A DNA stretch of 64,000 nucleotides from RBG-13-66-14 sp964436465 (GTDB taxonomy: Bacteria; RBG-13-66-14), in contig CAYTCV010000002.1 of assembly GCA_964436465.1 (NCBI GenBank), forward strand, positions 50,995-114,994. The letters are read 5' to 3'. The position numbers and the translations under genes were made by a program. Below are positions 51,565 through 59,537 of this stretch, in pieces (position 1 is the first letter of the stretch; each line of letters opens with the position of its first letter). A model generated the notes under the pieces. It did not search any database. It saw nothing but the letters and a program-made list of their open reading frames with translations, and was not told the origin of the DNA.

Positions 51565-53181
51565 TCACGTTTCACCCCGGCGCTCCCCATCCAACCTGAC
51601 CACCCGGGCATCGAACACTTCGATGGTCCTCTGCACGACCTGCCGGTCCTTGGACGAAAGGCCGTCCAGGTCCGCGCCGACCGCCGGGCGCTCCTTAGCC
51701 GTTACCTCGGCCGTTCCTTCCCGGCCTTTGGGCGGGCTTTCCAGGAGTGCCTCGATGGTTATAGGCCTCGAATAGAACTCCGTCGCGGCCTGTTCCACGA
51801 CGCGCACGTTCTCCATCTTGCGGAGCTGCTGTTGATGGAAGCTGAACTCGGGCGGGAAAACGAGGATGAGCCGGTCATCCTCCAGGCGGACCTCCCGGGC
51901 CTCCGCGGCGAAGGCTCCGACGCTCGTGTTCGTCTTCCGCAGGTGGGGGAGGAACTCCTCCCAGGTTCCGTCCTCCCGCTCCCTGGATTCTGCGCTCAAT
52001 CCTTCATCGGTCGGGGGGCGAGTTTTTTTTTGCGCGGCGGGCGGATTTTCCCCCTGTGCGCCCCGCAGATTCTCGGCCAGCTCGGTCAGGGAAATCAGCC
52101 TGGGCAGCCGGGAGAGCTCCACCAGGGCCAGCTCCAGAGACAGGCGCGGCTGGCGGGAGAGCTTCAGCTCCACCATCGCCCGACGCAGGGGGGCCAGGAG
52201 CGAAAGCCAGGTCTCCGGCGGGACGGCGCGTTCCGATGCGGCGGGGGTCCGCTCGGCCGACCCCTCGACCAGTCCGGCGGCCTCGCCGCCCAGGGAGAGG
52301 ATGAACCGGTCACGCCACAGGTCCAGGAGCTCCTCGGCGAGCACCCGCGGGTCGATTCCCGAATCCACCGTCTCGGTGACCCGCCGGACGACGGCCGCGG
52401 CGTCGCCGTCCAGAACGGCCCCCGTCAACTCCACCAGGGTGTCCACGCCGACCTTGCCCAGGACGGCCCGCGCCTCCCGGAGTGTAATCCGCTTCTCCCC
52501 ATACGCGAAGAGCTGCTCCAGGGTGCTCTCGGCGTCTCGGATGGCCCCGCTCGCGGAACGGGCCGCCAGAAGCGCCGCCTCGTGGTCCAGCTCGTAGCCT
52601 TCCTCGCGGGCGATGCGCTCCAGGAGCGTGGCGATTTCGCCCGTGGGGATGCGGCGGAAGGTGAGCCGCTGGCAGCGGCTGGTAATCGTGGGCGGCAGCT
52701 TGTCCGGGTCGGTGGTGGCCAGGACGAATACGGCGTGCTCCGGGGGTTCCTCCAGCGTTTTCAACAGGGCGTTGAAGGCCTCCCGGGTGAGCATGTGGAC
52801 CTCGTCGATGATGTAGATTTTATAGCGTCCGCCCGCCGGGGCGAACTTCACGTTCTCCCGCAGCGTCCGGATTTCGTCTATTCCGCGGTTCGAGGCGGCG
52901 TCGATTTCGATGACGTCCACGTTGGCCCCGGACGCGATGGAGCGGCACTGGTCGCACGCGTTGCAGGGTTCCGGCGTGGGGCCGGTCACGCAGTTGAGCG
53001 CCTTGGCCAGCAGGCGGGCCGTGGTGGTCTTGCCCACCCCCCGCGGCCCGGCGAAGAGGTAGGCGTGTCCGACGCGGCCTTGGCTCACGGCGTTCTGGAG
53101 CATTCGGCAGATGTGCTGCTGGCCGATGACCTCGCTGAAAACCTGGGGTCGCCACTTGCGCGCGATGACCTGGTAGCTCAT
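51565..53181 (-). CDS. dnaX: DNA polymerase III subunit gamma/tau
   Basis: A protein of 538 residues, the clamp-loader ATPase. MSYQVIARKWRPQVFSEVIG is the usual start; Walker A GPRGVGKT at residues 45-52; zinc Cys64, 73, 76 and 79; Walker B region YIIDEVHML; sensor I VFVLATTDPDKLPPTITSRC with the arginine finger SRC. Domain III follows, then a shorter tau-like C-terminal part ending in a basic tail. The ATG at 53181 is preceded by AAGGG. An upstream in-frame start at 53253 is not family-like. Confidence 0.96.
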   Translation of the reverse strand: MSYQVIARKWRPQVFSEVIGQQHICRMLQNAVSQGRVGHAYLFAGPRGVGKTTTARLLAKALNCVTGPTPEPCNACDQCRSIASGANVDVIEIDAASNRGIDEIRTLRENVKFAPAGGRYKIYIIDEVHMLTREAFNALLKTLEEPPEHAVFVLATTDPDKLPPTITSRCQRLTFRRIPTGEIATLLERIAREEGYELDHEAALLAARSASGAIRDAESTLEQLFAYGEKRITLREARAVLGKVGVDTLVELTGAVLDGDAAAVVRRVTETVDSGIDPRVLAEELLDLWRDRFILSLGGEAAGLVEGSAERTPAASERAVPPETWLSLLAPLRRAMVELKLSRQPRLSLELALVELSRLPRLISLTELAENLRGAQGENPPAAQKKTRPPTDEGLSAESREREDGTWEEFLPHLRKTNTSVGAFAAEAREVRLEDDRLILVFPPEFSFHQQQLRKMENVRVVEQAATEFYSRPITIEALLESPPKGREGTAEVTAKERPAVGADLDGLSSKDRQVVQRTIEVFDARVVRLDGERRGET

Positions 53182-53297
53182 GGATTTCCCTTCGGGCGCA
53201 GATACCCCTCGTGTGGCGCGGTGATTATAACGCAGCGCCGGGACCCCCGCCACCCCGACGGCGGCGTCCGGGACCGGAGAAAGGCGCGTCTCGGGGC

Positions 53298-53327
53298 TTG
53301 ACAGGCGGCTCGCGGGCGTGTTAGGCT
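53298..53327 (+). promoter_or_regulatory. Promoter of rpmB
   Basis: TTGACA (53298-53303), 18 bases, TAGGCT (53322-53327), 34 bases before the ATG. Confidence 0.65.
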
Positions 53328-53361
53328 ACCGCCGCTCATCCGGAGAAATAAGGACGGGGTC

Positions 53362-53550
53362 ATGAGTCTACGGTGCGACATCTGCGGCAAGGAAAGCAGC
53401 TCGGGGTCCAACGTCAGCCACTCGCTGCGGCACACCAAACGCGTGTTCAAGCCCAACATCCAGCGGGTCCGCGCCGTGGTGGACGGAAAGGTGAAAAGGA
53501 TTCGCGTCTGCACACGCTGCCTGCGTTCCGGGAAGGTAACCAAGCCGTAA
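53362..53550 (+). CDS. rpmB: 50S ribosomal protein L28
   Basis: A protein of 62 residues: CDICGKESSSGSNVSHSLR, HTKRVFKPNIQRVRAVVDGK and VKRIRVCTRCLRSGKV. The two CxxC pairs (residues 5 and 8, 50 and 53) mark the zinc-binding C+ form of L28. The length is typical. It stands alone with its own promoter and terminator, as is common. Confidence 0.96.
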   Translation: MSLRCDICGKESSSGSNVSHSLRHTKRVFKPNIQRVRAVVDGKVKRIRVCTRCLRSGKVTKP

Positions 53551-53573
53551 CCGGTATCCCATAAAAATAAAGA

Positions 53574-53601
53574 ACGGGAGGTCCGAGGCCTCCCGTTTTT
53601 T
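53574..53601. terminator. Terminator between rpmB and the converging methyltransferase gene
   Basis: Stem ACGGGAGG/CCTCCCGT (53574-53596), then six Ts. It lies between converging genes and can serve both. Confidence 0.75.
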
Positions 53602-53613
53602 CAATTGCCCGCG

Positions 53614-54405
53614 TTAGGCATCCCGCTCCGTTCTCAGATGGTAGAGCCGCCAGGACATGCCGACCTTGAAGGTCTCCGGTCCCCGCCAATCGGAGTGGGG
53701 CCGCTTGGCCTGGAAATCGTACACCCCGGGGAGGTTGCTCATGGCCGCGGCGTAGGGCAGATTGATGAGTTCGGGCGGCGCCTCGCCCCGGTCCAGTTCC
53801 TCCAGCCCTCCGCCCATTTTCAGGTCGCCCTTCTCCCATCCCGCGTCGAAACCTCGCGCGTAAAAATCATGCTCCAAATCGCTCTTCCCGTCCCCGAACC
53901 ACCACGACGGGAAGGCGATGAGCGCCATCCCCATCGGCGCTATGTATCGGCTCAACTGGGAGAAATTCACGAGATTCTCCCGGCGGAGGCCGTCATAAGA
54001 GACGACCAGGACGAAGGAGCGCTCGCGGGGCGCGACCACCTTGTCCTTCGGTCCGGCCAGCCCCGGCAGACTTCCGTGGAAGACGGTTACGTTCTCCCGG
54101 CCCAGGGAGTAGAGGATGGAGACGGCCACGATGCAGTGGGTCAGCGAGCGGTCCAGGGCGACTACGTGACCCGAGCGCCCGGCCAGGGCATTGGTCAGGT
54201 ATCCCACACCGCAGCCGACCTCCAGGGTCGAGCCGCCCAGGGGACGGGTTCCCAGCACGTCGGCGCAGAACGTCTCCCGTTTCTGCAGGGTCTTCGGGTC
54301 GGAGAGTCGGCTCGGGGAGTAGAGGCCGGTGACGCTCGAATCCGCGTCGAGGCCGACCTCGGCCAGGGGATTTACGGATTCAGGAGAGTCTTGGGAATCG
54401 GGCAT
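53614..54405 (-). CDS. Class I SAM-dependent methyltransferase-like protein
   Basis: A protein of 263 residues. Motif I STLEVGCGVGYLTNALA and motif II HVVALDRSLTHCIVAVSILY indicate a Rossmann methyltransferase; RSFVLVVSYDGLRRENLVNF matches a motif IV/post-IV region. The end carries Trp and Tyr-rich segments (DWRGPETFKVGMSWRLYHL). Substrate unknown. ATG at 54405; a short leader to rmuC on the other side. No operon partner. Confidence 0.8.
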   Translation of the reverse strand: MPDSQDSPESVNPLAEVGLDADSSVTGLYSPSRLSDPKTLQKRETFCADVLGTRPLGGSTLEVGCGVGYLTNALAGRSGHVVALDRSLTHCIVAVSILYSLGRENVTVFHGSLPGLAGPKDKVVAPRERSFVLVVSYDGLRRENLVNFSQLSRYIAPMGMALIAFPSWWFGDGKSDLEHDFYARGFDAGWEKGDLKMGGGLEELDRGEAPPELINLPYAAAMSNLPGVYDFQAKRPHSDWRGPETFKVGMSWRLYHLRTERDA

Positions 54406-54538
54406 GGCGCATTCTCCGCAGTCGCGGTTTTAATTCGACCGTTCTAATTTTAGCAGCAAACCCCGCGCCTTGCCAAATCGCTGACCCGGGTTGTCATAGG
54501 GTTGTGGTAAGCTATTGAGGTAGGCGAAGGAGGGAGAA

Positions 54539-55846
54539 ATGGAAGTGTTGTATGTGGGTATCGGGCTCGTGGTCGGCCTGGCTCTAGGTATCTGGATTGG
54601 TCGTTTGACCGCTAAAAGCCGCGGAGACCAGTCTCCGGTCATCTCGGAGCTCAAGGAGGACAAGACCGAGCTCATCAAACAGCGGGGCGAGCTGGAGCTC
54701 CAACTGCGCTCCGCGGAGGGAAGGATTAAGGAGGCCGAGGCCAAATACGAGAAAGAGAAGGAAAACATTGCCGAACAGCGCCGGATGCTAGAAGAAACGG
54801 AGAAGAAGTTTAGGGAAGTTTTTCAGGCGCTGGCCCGGGAGGCCCTCTCGAACAGCAACCGGGATTTCCTCCAACTCGCCGAGGAGAAGCTAAAAGGACG
54901 AACAGAACCTTTGACAAAGAAGCTCGAGGAGTACCGGGAGCTTTCCGAGAAAATCATCAAGGATTACGGCTCCGTTGATAATCAGCTAAAGACGCTGGAC
55001 CAGCAGACACGGCAGCTAGTTGACGCCCTCAAGCGTCCACAGCCGCGGGGTCGCTGGGGAGAAGTTCAGCTCCACCGCCTCGTCGAACTGGCCGGGATGA
55101 GCGCCTACAGCGATTTCGATGAGCAAATTACTATCTTCAATGAAGGCGCGGGGGGGAGGTACTCTCGACCCGACATGGTCATCAACCTACCTGACGACCG
55201 GGTGATAGTAATAGACTCTAAAACCTCGGCCGACCATTATCTTCGTGCTTCGGAGTCGGAATCCGATAAAGATAGGAACGCTGAGTTAGTAGCATTCGCG
55301 GGGAATGTGAAGGGGCGTATGAAGGAGCTTTCGGAAAAAGGTTACCATAACTGTTTCAGCCGCACACCCGAGTTCGTCGTCCAATTCATGCCGAATGAGG
55401 CCTTCTTTGCCGCGGCCCTGGAGATAGACCGCGACCTTATCGAGTGGGGATTCGAAAATGGAGTAATACTGGCCTCGCCGACGAGCCTGATGGCCCTGCT
55501 TTTAGCCGTAGCCCAGGGTTGGAAAGAAGACAAACTAAAAGAAACGGTAAAACAAATCGCCGACGAGGGGCGTTCCCTCTATGACAGGTTATGCGTCATA
55601 GCCGAGCATTTGGATAGATTACGTTCAAACCTGAACAACTCGGTGAACAGTTACAATGCTTTTGTCGGCTCGGTGCAAACCCGACTTTTACCTTCTGCTA
55701 GGAAGCTGCGCGACCTGGGTGCGAGTACCAGCAAAGTGCTACCCGACTTGAGGCCAATTAACGTCAGGCCCAACCAGCCCCAGGCCCCGGAACTTTTATC
55801 GGGGGGGGAATCTGGTCCGCCGCCGGGCGGGGGGGATGAATCTTGA
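54539..55846 (+). CDS. rmuC: RmuC family putative nuclease
   Basis: A protein of 435 residues. An N-terminal membrane helix (VLYVGIGLVVGLALGIWIG) is followed by a coiled-coil region (residues about 35-110) and the RmuC nuclease-like domain: GRWGEVQLHRLVELAGM, then YSRPDMVINLPDDRVIVIDS with K in SKTSADHY, the PD-D-x-K-type core, and VVQFMPNEAFFAAAL, FENGVILASPTSLMALLLAV. RmuC limits DNA rearrangements at inverted repeats in E. coli. Its codons are visibly more AT-rich than those of its neighbours. ATG follows GGAGGGAG. Confidence 0.93.
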   Translation: MEVLYVGIGLVVGLALGIWIGRLTAKSRGDQSPVISELKEDKTELIKQRGELELQLRSAEGRIKEAEAKYEKEKENIAEQRRMLEETEKKFREVFQALAREALSNSNRDFLQLAEEKLKGRTEPLTKKLEEYRELSEKIIKDYGSVDNQLKTLDQQTRQLVDALKRPQPRGRWGEVQLHRLVELAGMSAYSDFDEQITIFNEGAGGRYSRPDMVINLPDDRVIVIDSKTSADHYLRASESESDKDRNAELVAFAGNVKGRMKELSEKGYHNCFSRTPEFVVQFMPNEAFFAAALEIDRDLIEWGFENGVILASPTSLMALLLAVAQGWKEDKLKETVKQIADEGRSLYDRLCVIAEHLDRLRSNLNNSVNSYNAFVGSVQTRLLPSARKLRDLGASTSKVLPDLRPINVRPNQPQAPELLSGGESGPPPGGGDES

Positions 55847-55875
55847 AATAACTGCATTCCACGGTTCGCCACGCC

Positions 55876-55904
55876 TTGTATTCCAGCCGGCTATTTGTTA
55901 GTAT
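55876..55904 (+). promoter_or_regulatory. Promoter-like sequence before porGD, overlapping a hairpin
   Basis: TTGTAT (55876-55881), 17 bases, TAGTAT (55899-55904). The -10 box lies in the loop of the hairpin at 55883-55912, so the two functions may compete. Confidence 0.45.
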
Positions 55905-55919
55905 CCGGCTGGCTTTTTT
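55883..55919 (+). terminator. Terminator after rmuC
   Basis: Stem CCAGCCGG/CCGGCTGG (55883-55890 and 55905-55912) with a 14-base loop, followed by CTTTTTT. Confidence 0.6.
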
Positions 55920-55974
55920 CGAGCCCCAACCGCGTAAAAACGCGCATCCCTTTTTTTGCCCTAAAGGAGGATTG

Positions 55975-56916
55975 ATGCCCAAGATGCTTGAGCTGCGCTG
56001 GCACGCTCGGGGCGGACAGGGCGCGGTGACGGCCTCCAAGGTGCTCGCCGACTCGGCTCTGGAATCGGGCAAGTACGTCCAGTCCTTCCCCGAATACGGC
56101 TCCGAGCGCATGGGCGCCCCCATCAAGGCCTTCAACCGAATCTCGGACTCACCGATAACCATCTACTCCTCCGTCACCGACCCCGACATCGTCATCGTCC
56201 TCGACGAGACGCTGTTGAACGTGGTGGACGTGAGCGAGGGGCTGAAGGACGACGGGATTCTGTTGGTCAACACCGAGCTCACGCCGGCCGAGGTCCGCGA
56301 GAACATCGTCGACGGTCACCGGTTCCGCATCTTCACCGTGGACGCCACCGCCATCAGCCGGAAATACCTGGGTCGCCGGATGCCGAACACCCCCACCATC
56401 GGCGCCTTGACGGGCCTCATCGACGTGCTCTCCGCCGACGACATCTGCGCGAGCTTCAAGGCCAACTACACGGACGTGTTCTCCAAGGACGTGCTCGAGG
56501 GGAACATCAAGGCCATCCGGGAGGCGGCGGTCTCTATTTCCAAGCCGGGAGACGCTAAGGGGCCCGGCGGCCGCGGCCAATTGGCCAAACCCAAGTACGG
56601 AAACGAGAGCTACAAGGAGCTTCCCCGGGCCGGCTACATCGTGGCCTCGAAGCTGCACCCCTACATGCGGGCCGGCAACGCCGAGGACTACAACACCGGC
56701 GCCTGGCGCGCGGACCGGCCGGTCTGGGACTCCGAGAAGTGCACCCACTGCTTCCGCTGCTTCATCTTCTGTCCCGACGCGGCCATCACCTTTGACCCCG
56801 AGACCGAGAAGATGACCGGTCACGACCTCGTGCACTGCAAGGGCTGCGGTCTCTGCGCCGAGGTGTGCCCCCCCAAGGTCAAGGCCATCACCATGGTCAA
56901 GGAGACCAGCAAGTAA
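55975..56916 (+). CDS. porG: Pyruvate:ferredoxin oxidoreductase, fused gamma and delta subunits
   Basis: A protein of 313 residues. Residues 1-190 are the gamma subunit (LRWHARGGQGAVTASKVLAD, SFPEYGSERMGAPIKAFNRI, GILLVNTELTPAEV, RRMPNTPTIGALTGL). The C-terminal 80 residues are the delta subunit ferredoxin domain with two 4Fe-4S motifs (CTHCFRCFIFCP and CKGCGLCAEVCP). The two are separate genes in many archaea and bacteria. It belongs to porGD-A-B; the other two subunits follow at 32 and 28 bases. The ATG at 55975 follows AAAGGAGG. Confidence 0.93.
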   Translation: MPKMLELRWHARGGQGAVTASKVLADSALESGKYVQSFPEYGSERMGAPIKAFNRISDSPITIYSSVTDPDIVIVLDETLLNVVDVSEGLKDDGILLVNTELTPAEVRENIVDGHRFRIFTVDATAISRKYLGRRMPNTPTIGALTGLIDVLSADDICASFKANYTDVFSKDVLEGNIKAIREAAVSISKPGDAKGPGGRGQLAKPKYGNESYKELPRAGYIVASKLHPYMRAGNAEDYNTGAWRADRPVWDSEKCTHCFRCFIFCPDAAITFDPETEKMTGHDLVHCKGCGLCAEVCPPKVKAITMVKETSK

Positions 56917-56948
56917 GCGGGGTAACGAGCCCCGAGGAGGTTTTTGCC

Positions 56949-58157
56949 GTGCCTGAGAAAATGCTAGCCCTGACGGGGAATCAGGCGGCTGCCTACGCGA
57001 TGATGCAAATCGACCCCGATGTCGTGGCCGCCTACCCGATTACGCCCCAGACGAGCCTGATGCAGAAGTTCGCCGACTTCCACGCCGACGGTGACGTGTC
57101 CACCGAGCTCATCCTGGTGGAGAGCGAGCACTCGGCGATGAGCGCGTGCGTGGGCAGCGAGGCGGCCGGGGCCCGGACCATGACCGCCACCAGCGCCAAC
57201 GGTCTGGCGCTCATGACCGAAATCGTCTACATCGCCGCCTCCCTGCGGCTGCCCATCGTCATGCCCGTAGTCAACCGCGCCCTTTCCGGCCCCATCAACA
57301 TCCACTGCGACCACTCCGACGCCATGCTGTGCCGGGATTCGGGCTGGCTCCAGCTTTTCTGCGTGAACGCCCAGGAAGCTTACGAGAACACGATTCAGGC
57401 AATTCGCATCGCCGAGCATCCCGACGTGCTCTTGCCGGTGATGGTTAACTTCGACGGCTTCATCACCAGCCACGGCATGGAGAACGTGCTCATCCACGAC
57501 GTCGCCAAGGTGAAGAAGTTCGTCGGCGAGTATCACCCGCAGTACCCCCTGCTCGACCCCGACCTGCCGTTGACCATGGGTCCGTTGGACCTGCACGACT
57601 ACTACTTCGAGCACAAGCGGGGCCAAATCGACGCCATGGAAGCCGCCCGCAAGGTCATCCTCGACGTGTCCCGGGAATTCGCCGGGGAGTTCGGCACGCG
57701 GGACGACGGCTACTTCCGCACCTACAAGCTCGAGGACGCCGAGGTGGCCATCGTGGTCCTCAACTCCACCGGCGGGACGGTCAACATCGTGGTGGACCAA
57801 CTCCGCGAGCAGGGCAAGAAGGCCGGGGCCATAAACCTGCGGGTCTTCCGCCCCTTCCCCGGCGAGGAGCTGGCCCAGGCCCTGGCCCACGTGAAGTGCG
57901 TGGCGATGATGGACCGCGCGGTGAGCTTCGGCGCCATGGGCGGGCCGATATACAACGAGCTGCGCTCGGCCCTGTACGAGAAGGATTCCCGTCCCGCGGT
58001 CATCAGCCGGATGTACGGTCTGGGCGGCCGCCAAATCGAGACCTACCACATCGAGGAGGTCTTCGAGGACCTGTTCCGGCTGCTCGGGGGCAAGAGCGTG
58101 GATGATTACGGATACTTAAACGTCCGCCAGCACGAGCCGGCGGCGGTCAAGGCTTAA
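56949..58157 (+). CDS. porA: Pyruvate:ferredoxin oxidoreductase alpha subunit
   Basis: A protein of 402 residues: LTGNQAAAYAMMQIDPDVVA, AAYPITPQTSLMQKFADF, VESEHSAMSACVGSEAAGAR, TMTATSANGLALMTEIVYIA and MPVVNRALSGPINIHCDHSD are the expected alpha-subunit signatures; the C-terminal domain has GAINLRVFRPFPGEELAQAL and MMDRAVSFGAMGG. It makes acetyl-CoA from pyruvate, or the reverse, with ferredoxin. The GTG at 56949 follows GAGGAGG at 9 bases; the next ATG is four codons on. Substrate preference (pyruvate versus another 2-oxoacid) is inferred from overall similarity. Confidence 0.93.
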   Translation: MPEKMLALTGNQAAAYAMMQIDPDVVAAYPITPQTSLMQKFADFHADGDVSTELILVESEHSAMSACVGSEAAGARTMTATSANGLALMTEIVYIAASLRLPIVMPVVNRALSGPINIHCDHSDAMLCRDSGWLQLFCVNAQEAYENTIQAIRIAEHPDVLLPVMVNFDGFITSHGMENVLIHDVAKVKKFVGEYHPQYPLLDPDLPLTMGPLDLHDYYFEHKRGQIDAMEAARKVILDVSREFAGEFGTRDDGYFRTYKLEDAEVAIVVLNSTGGTVNIVVDQLREQGKKAGAINLRVFRPFPGEELAQALAHVKCVAMMDRAVSFGAMGGPIYNELRSALYEKDSRPAVISRMYGLGGRQIETYHIEEVFEDLFRLLGGKSVDDYGYLNVRQHEPAAVKA

Positions 58158-58185
58158 CGGGCGCTCCGACGCCCGAGGAGGAGAT

Positions 58186-59124
58186 ATGGCCAGTTTCAAA
58201 GAAATCGCCCTCACGACGCGTCAGCGGCTCTCCGGGGGTCACCGCATGTGCGCGGGCTGCGGCGCCACGATGCTCATGCGCCAGGTCCTCCACAGCCTGG
58301 ACGCCGAGGACGAGGTCGTCGTCACCGCGGCCACGGGGTGCATGGAGGTCTCCACCACCATCTACCCGTACTCGGCCTGGCGTTGCTCCTACATCCACAA
58401 CGCCTTCGAGAACTCCGGCGCCACCTGCTCCGGCGTCGAGACCGCCTACCGCGCCCTGAAGAAAAAGGGCAAGATGCCCCACAACTTCAAGTTCCTGGCC
58501 TTCGGCGGCGACGGCGGCACGTACGATATCGGCCTGCAGAGCCTTTCCGGGGCCATGGAGCGCGGGCACGACATGGTGTACGTCTGCTACGACAACGAGG
58601 GCTACATGAACACCGGCTACCAGCGGTCCGGCTCGACGCCCCACGGCGCCAGCACCACCACCGCCCCCGCCGGCAAGGTGTCCTACGGCAAGCCCCAGTT
58701 CAACAAGGACCTGACCGGGATTCTGGTCGCCCACCGCCTGCCCTACGTGGCCCAGACCATCCCCGCCAAGCCCAACGACCTGTTGAAAAAGGCCCGGACC
58801 GCCTTCTACACCGAGGGCCCCTGCTTTTTGAACATCCTCTCGCCCTGCATCCCGGGCTGGAAAATCTCCCCCAACGAGACGGTCCAGACCGGCCTGCTGG
58901 CGGTGGACACCTGCTTCTGGCCGCTGTACGAGGTCGTAGACGGCCAGTGGAAGCTCAACTTCAAGCCCAAAGAGAAAAAGCCGGTCGTGGACTGGCTCAT
59001 CGGGCAGGGGCGCTTCCGCCACCTGTTCAAGCCGGAGCTGCGGCAGGACATCATCGACGAAATCCAGGCCGAAATCGACCGCCGCTGGCACGAACTTTTG
59101 GTGAAGTGCGGCGAAGGGGCCTAG
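58186..59124 (+). CDS. porB: Pyruvate:ferredoxin oxidoreductase beta subunit
   Basis: A protein of 312 residues, the thiamine diphosphate subunit. SGGHRMCAGCGATMLMRQVL supplies the first cluster Cys pair, VTAATGCMEVSTTIYPYSAW another Cys, and AFGGDGGTYDIGLQSLSGAM with YVCYDNEGYMNTGYQRSGST is the thiamine/Mg motif (GDG to N). A further Cys is in ILSPCIPGWKI. Together these bind one 4Fe-4S cluster. The ATG follows GAGGAG, and a terminator comes soon after the stop. Confidence 0.94.
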   Translation: MASFKEIALTTRQRLSGGHRMCAGCGATMLMRQVLHSLDAEDEVVVTAATGCMEVSTTIYPYSAWRCSYIHNAFENSGATCSGVETAYRALKKKGKMPHNFKFLAFGGDGGTYDIGLQSLSGAMERGHDMVYVCYDNEGYMNTGYQRSGSTPHGASTTTAPAGKVSYGKPQFNKDLTGILVAHRLPYVAQTIPAKPNDLLKKARTAFYTEGPCFLNILSPCIPGWKISPNETVQTGLLAVDTCFWPLYEVVDGQWKLNFKPKEKKPVVDWLIGQGRFRHLFKPELRQDIIDEIQAEIDRRWHELLVKCGEGA

Positions 59125-59148
59125 TTCCTCAGTTCGTTCGTTTCAGGA

Positions 59149-59171
59149 GGGGGCGTCTGAGCCCCCTTCTT
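59149..59171 (+). terminator. Terminator after porB
   Basis: Stem GGGGGC/GCCCCC (59149-59166) with a 6-base loop, then TTCTT. Confidence 0.6.
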
Positions 59172-59247
59172 GCTGGACGGACACGGAGGGGGAACCGGAC
59201 CGAAAACGGTGGCGTAGGGTTCTCGAAAGACCGACGGGGGAGATTAG

Positions 59248-59433
59248 GTGAAATTTTCGATTTTACTGGCGCTGGCGTTCTCCACGGGGACGGCTCTGGC
59301 CCAGGGTAGCACCTGAGCCACATCCGGCGAGGGGTCGGAGCTTCTGACCGCCGTTCTCATCGTCGCCGGGGGACTGGTCGTCTACTACGTGGTCCGCTGG
59401 CTGGTGCGCCTGTTCAAACGCCAACAGCCCTGA
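59248..59433 (+). pseudogene. Small signal-peptide/membrane protein interrupted by an in-frame TGA
   Basis: The GTG at 59248 follows GGGGGAG. It opens a signal peptide (MKFSILLALAFSTGTALAQ), then GST and TGA at 59314-59316. The same frame then continues without start codon or stop for 38 codons (ATSGEGSELL, a transmembrane segment TAVLIVAGGLVVYYVVRWLV, basic end RLFKRQQP) to a second TGA at 59431. Read through, this is a normal 61-residue small membrane protein. The TGA could be a disabling mutation, an assembly error (for example from CGA), or a recoded selenocysteine. A possible hairpin (TCCG/CGGA, 59323-59339) lies just after the TGA, but is weak. Listed as pseudogene by default. Confidence 0.6.
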
Positions 59434-59509
59434 TTACGTTGTAAACGAACGGCGGCCCGCGACCGCCCTGAACATCCTGGCCGCCGGGTAACCCCCGGCG
59501 GTTTGATGC

Positions 59510-59515
59510 TATAAT
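59510..59515 (+). promoter_or_regulatory. -10 box for the CsgG-like gene
   Basis: TATAAT 23 bases before the ATG at 59538; no clear -35 box. Confidence 0.4.
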
Positions 59516-59537
59516 CGGCGGACCGACGGAGGTCAGG

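Noticed and set aside
59314..59316. TGA read as a sense codon through an alternative genetic code
   Set aside because: TGA ends many clear genes here, including ATGA and GTGA overlaps, so a global reassignment is excluded.
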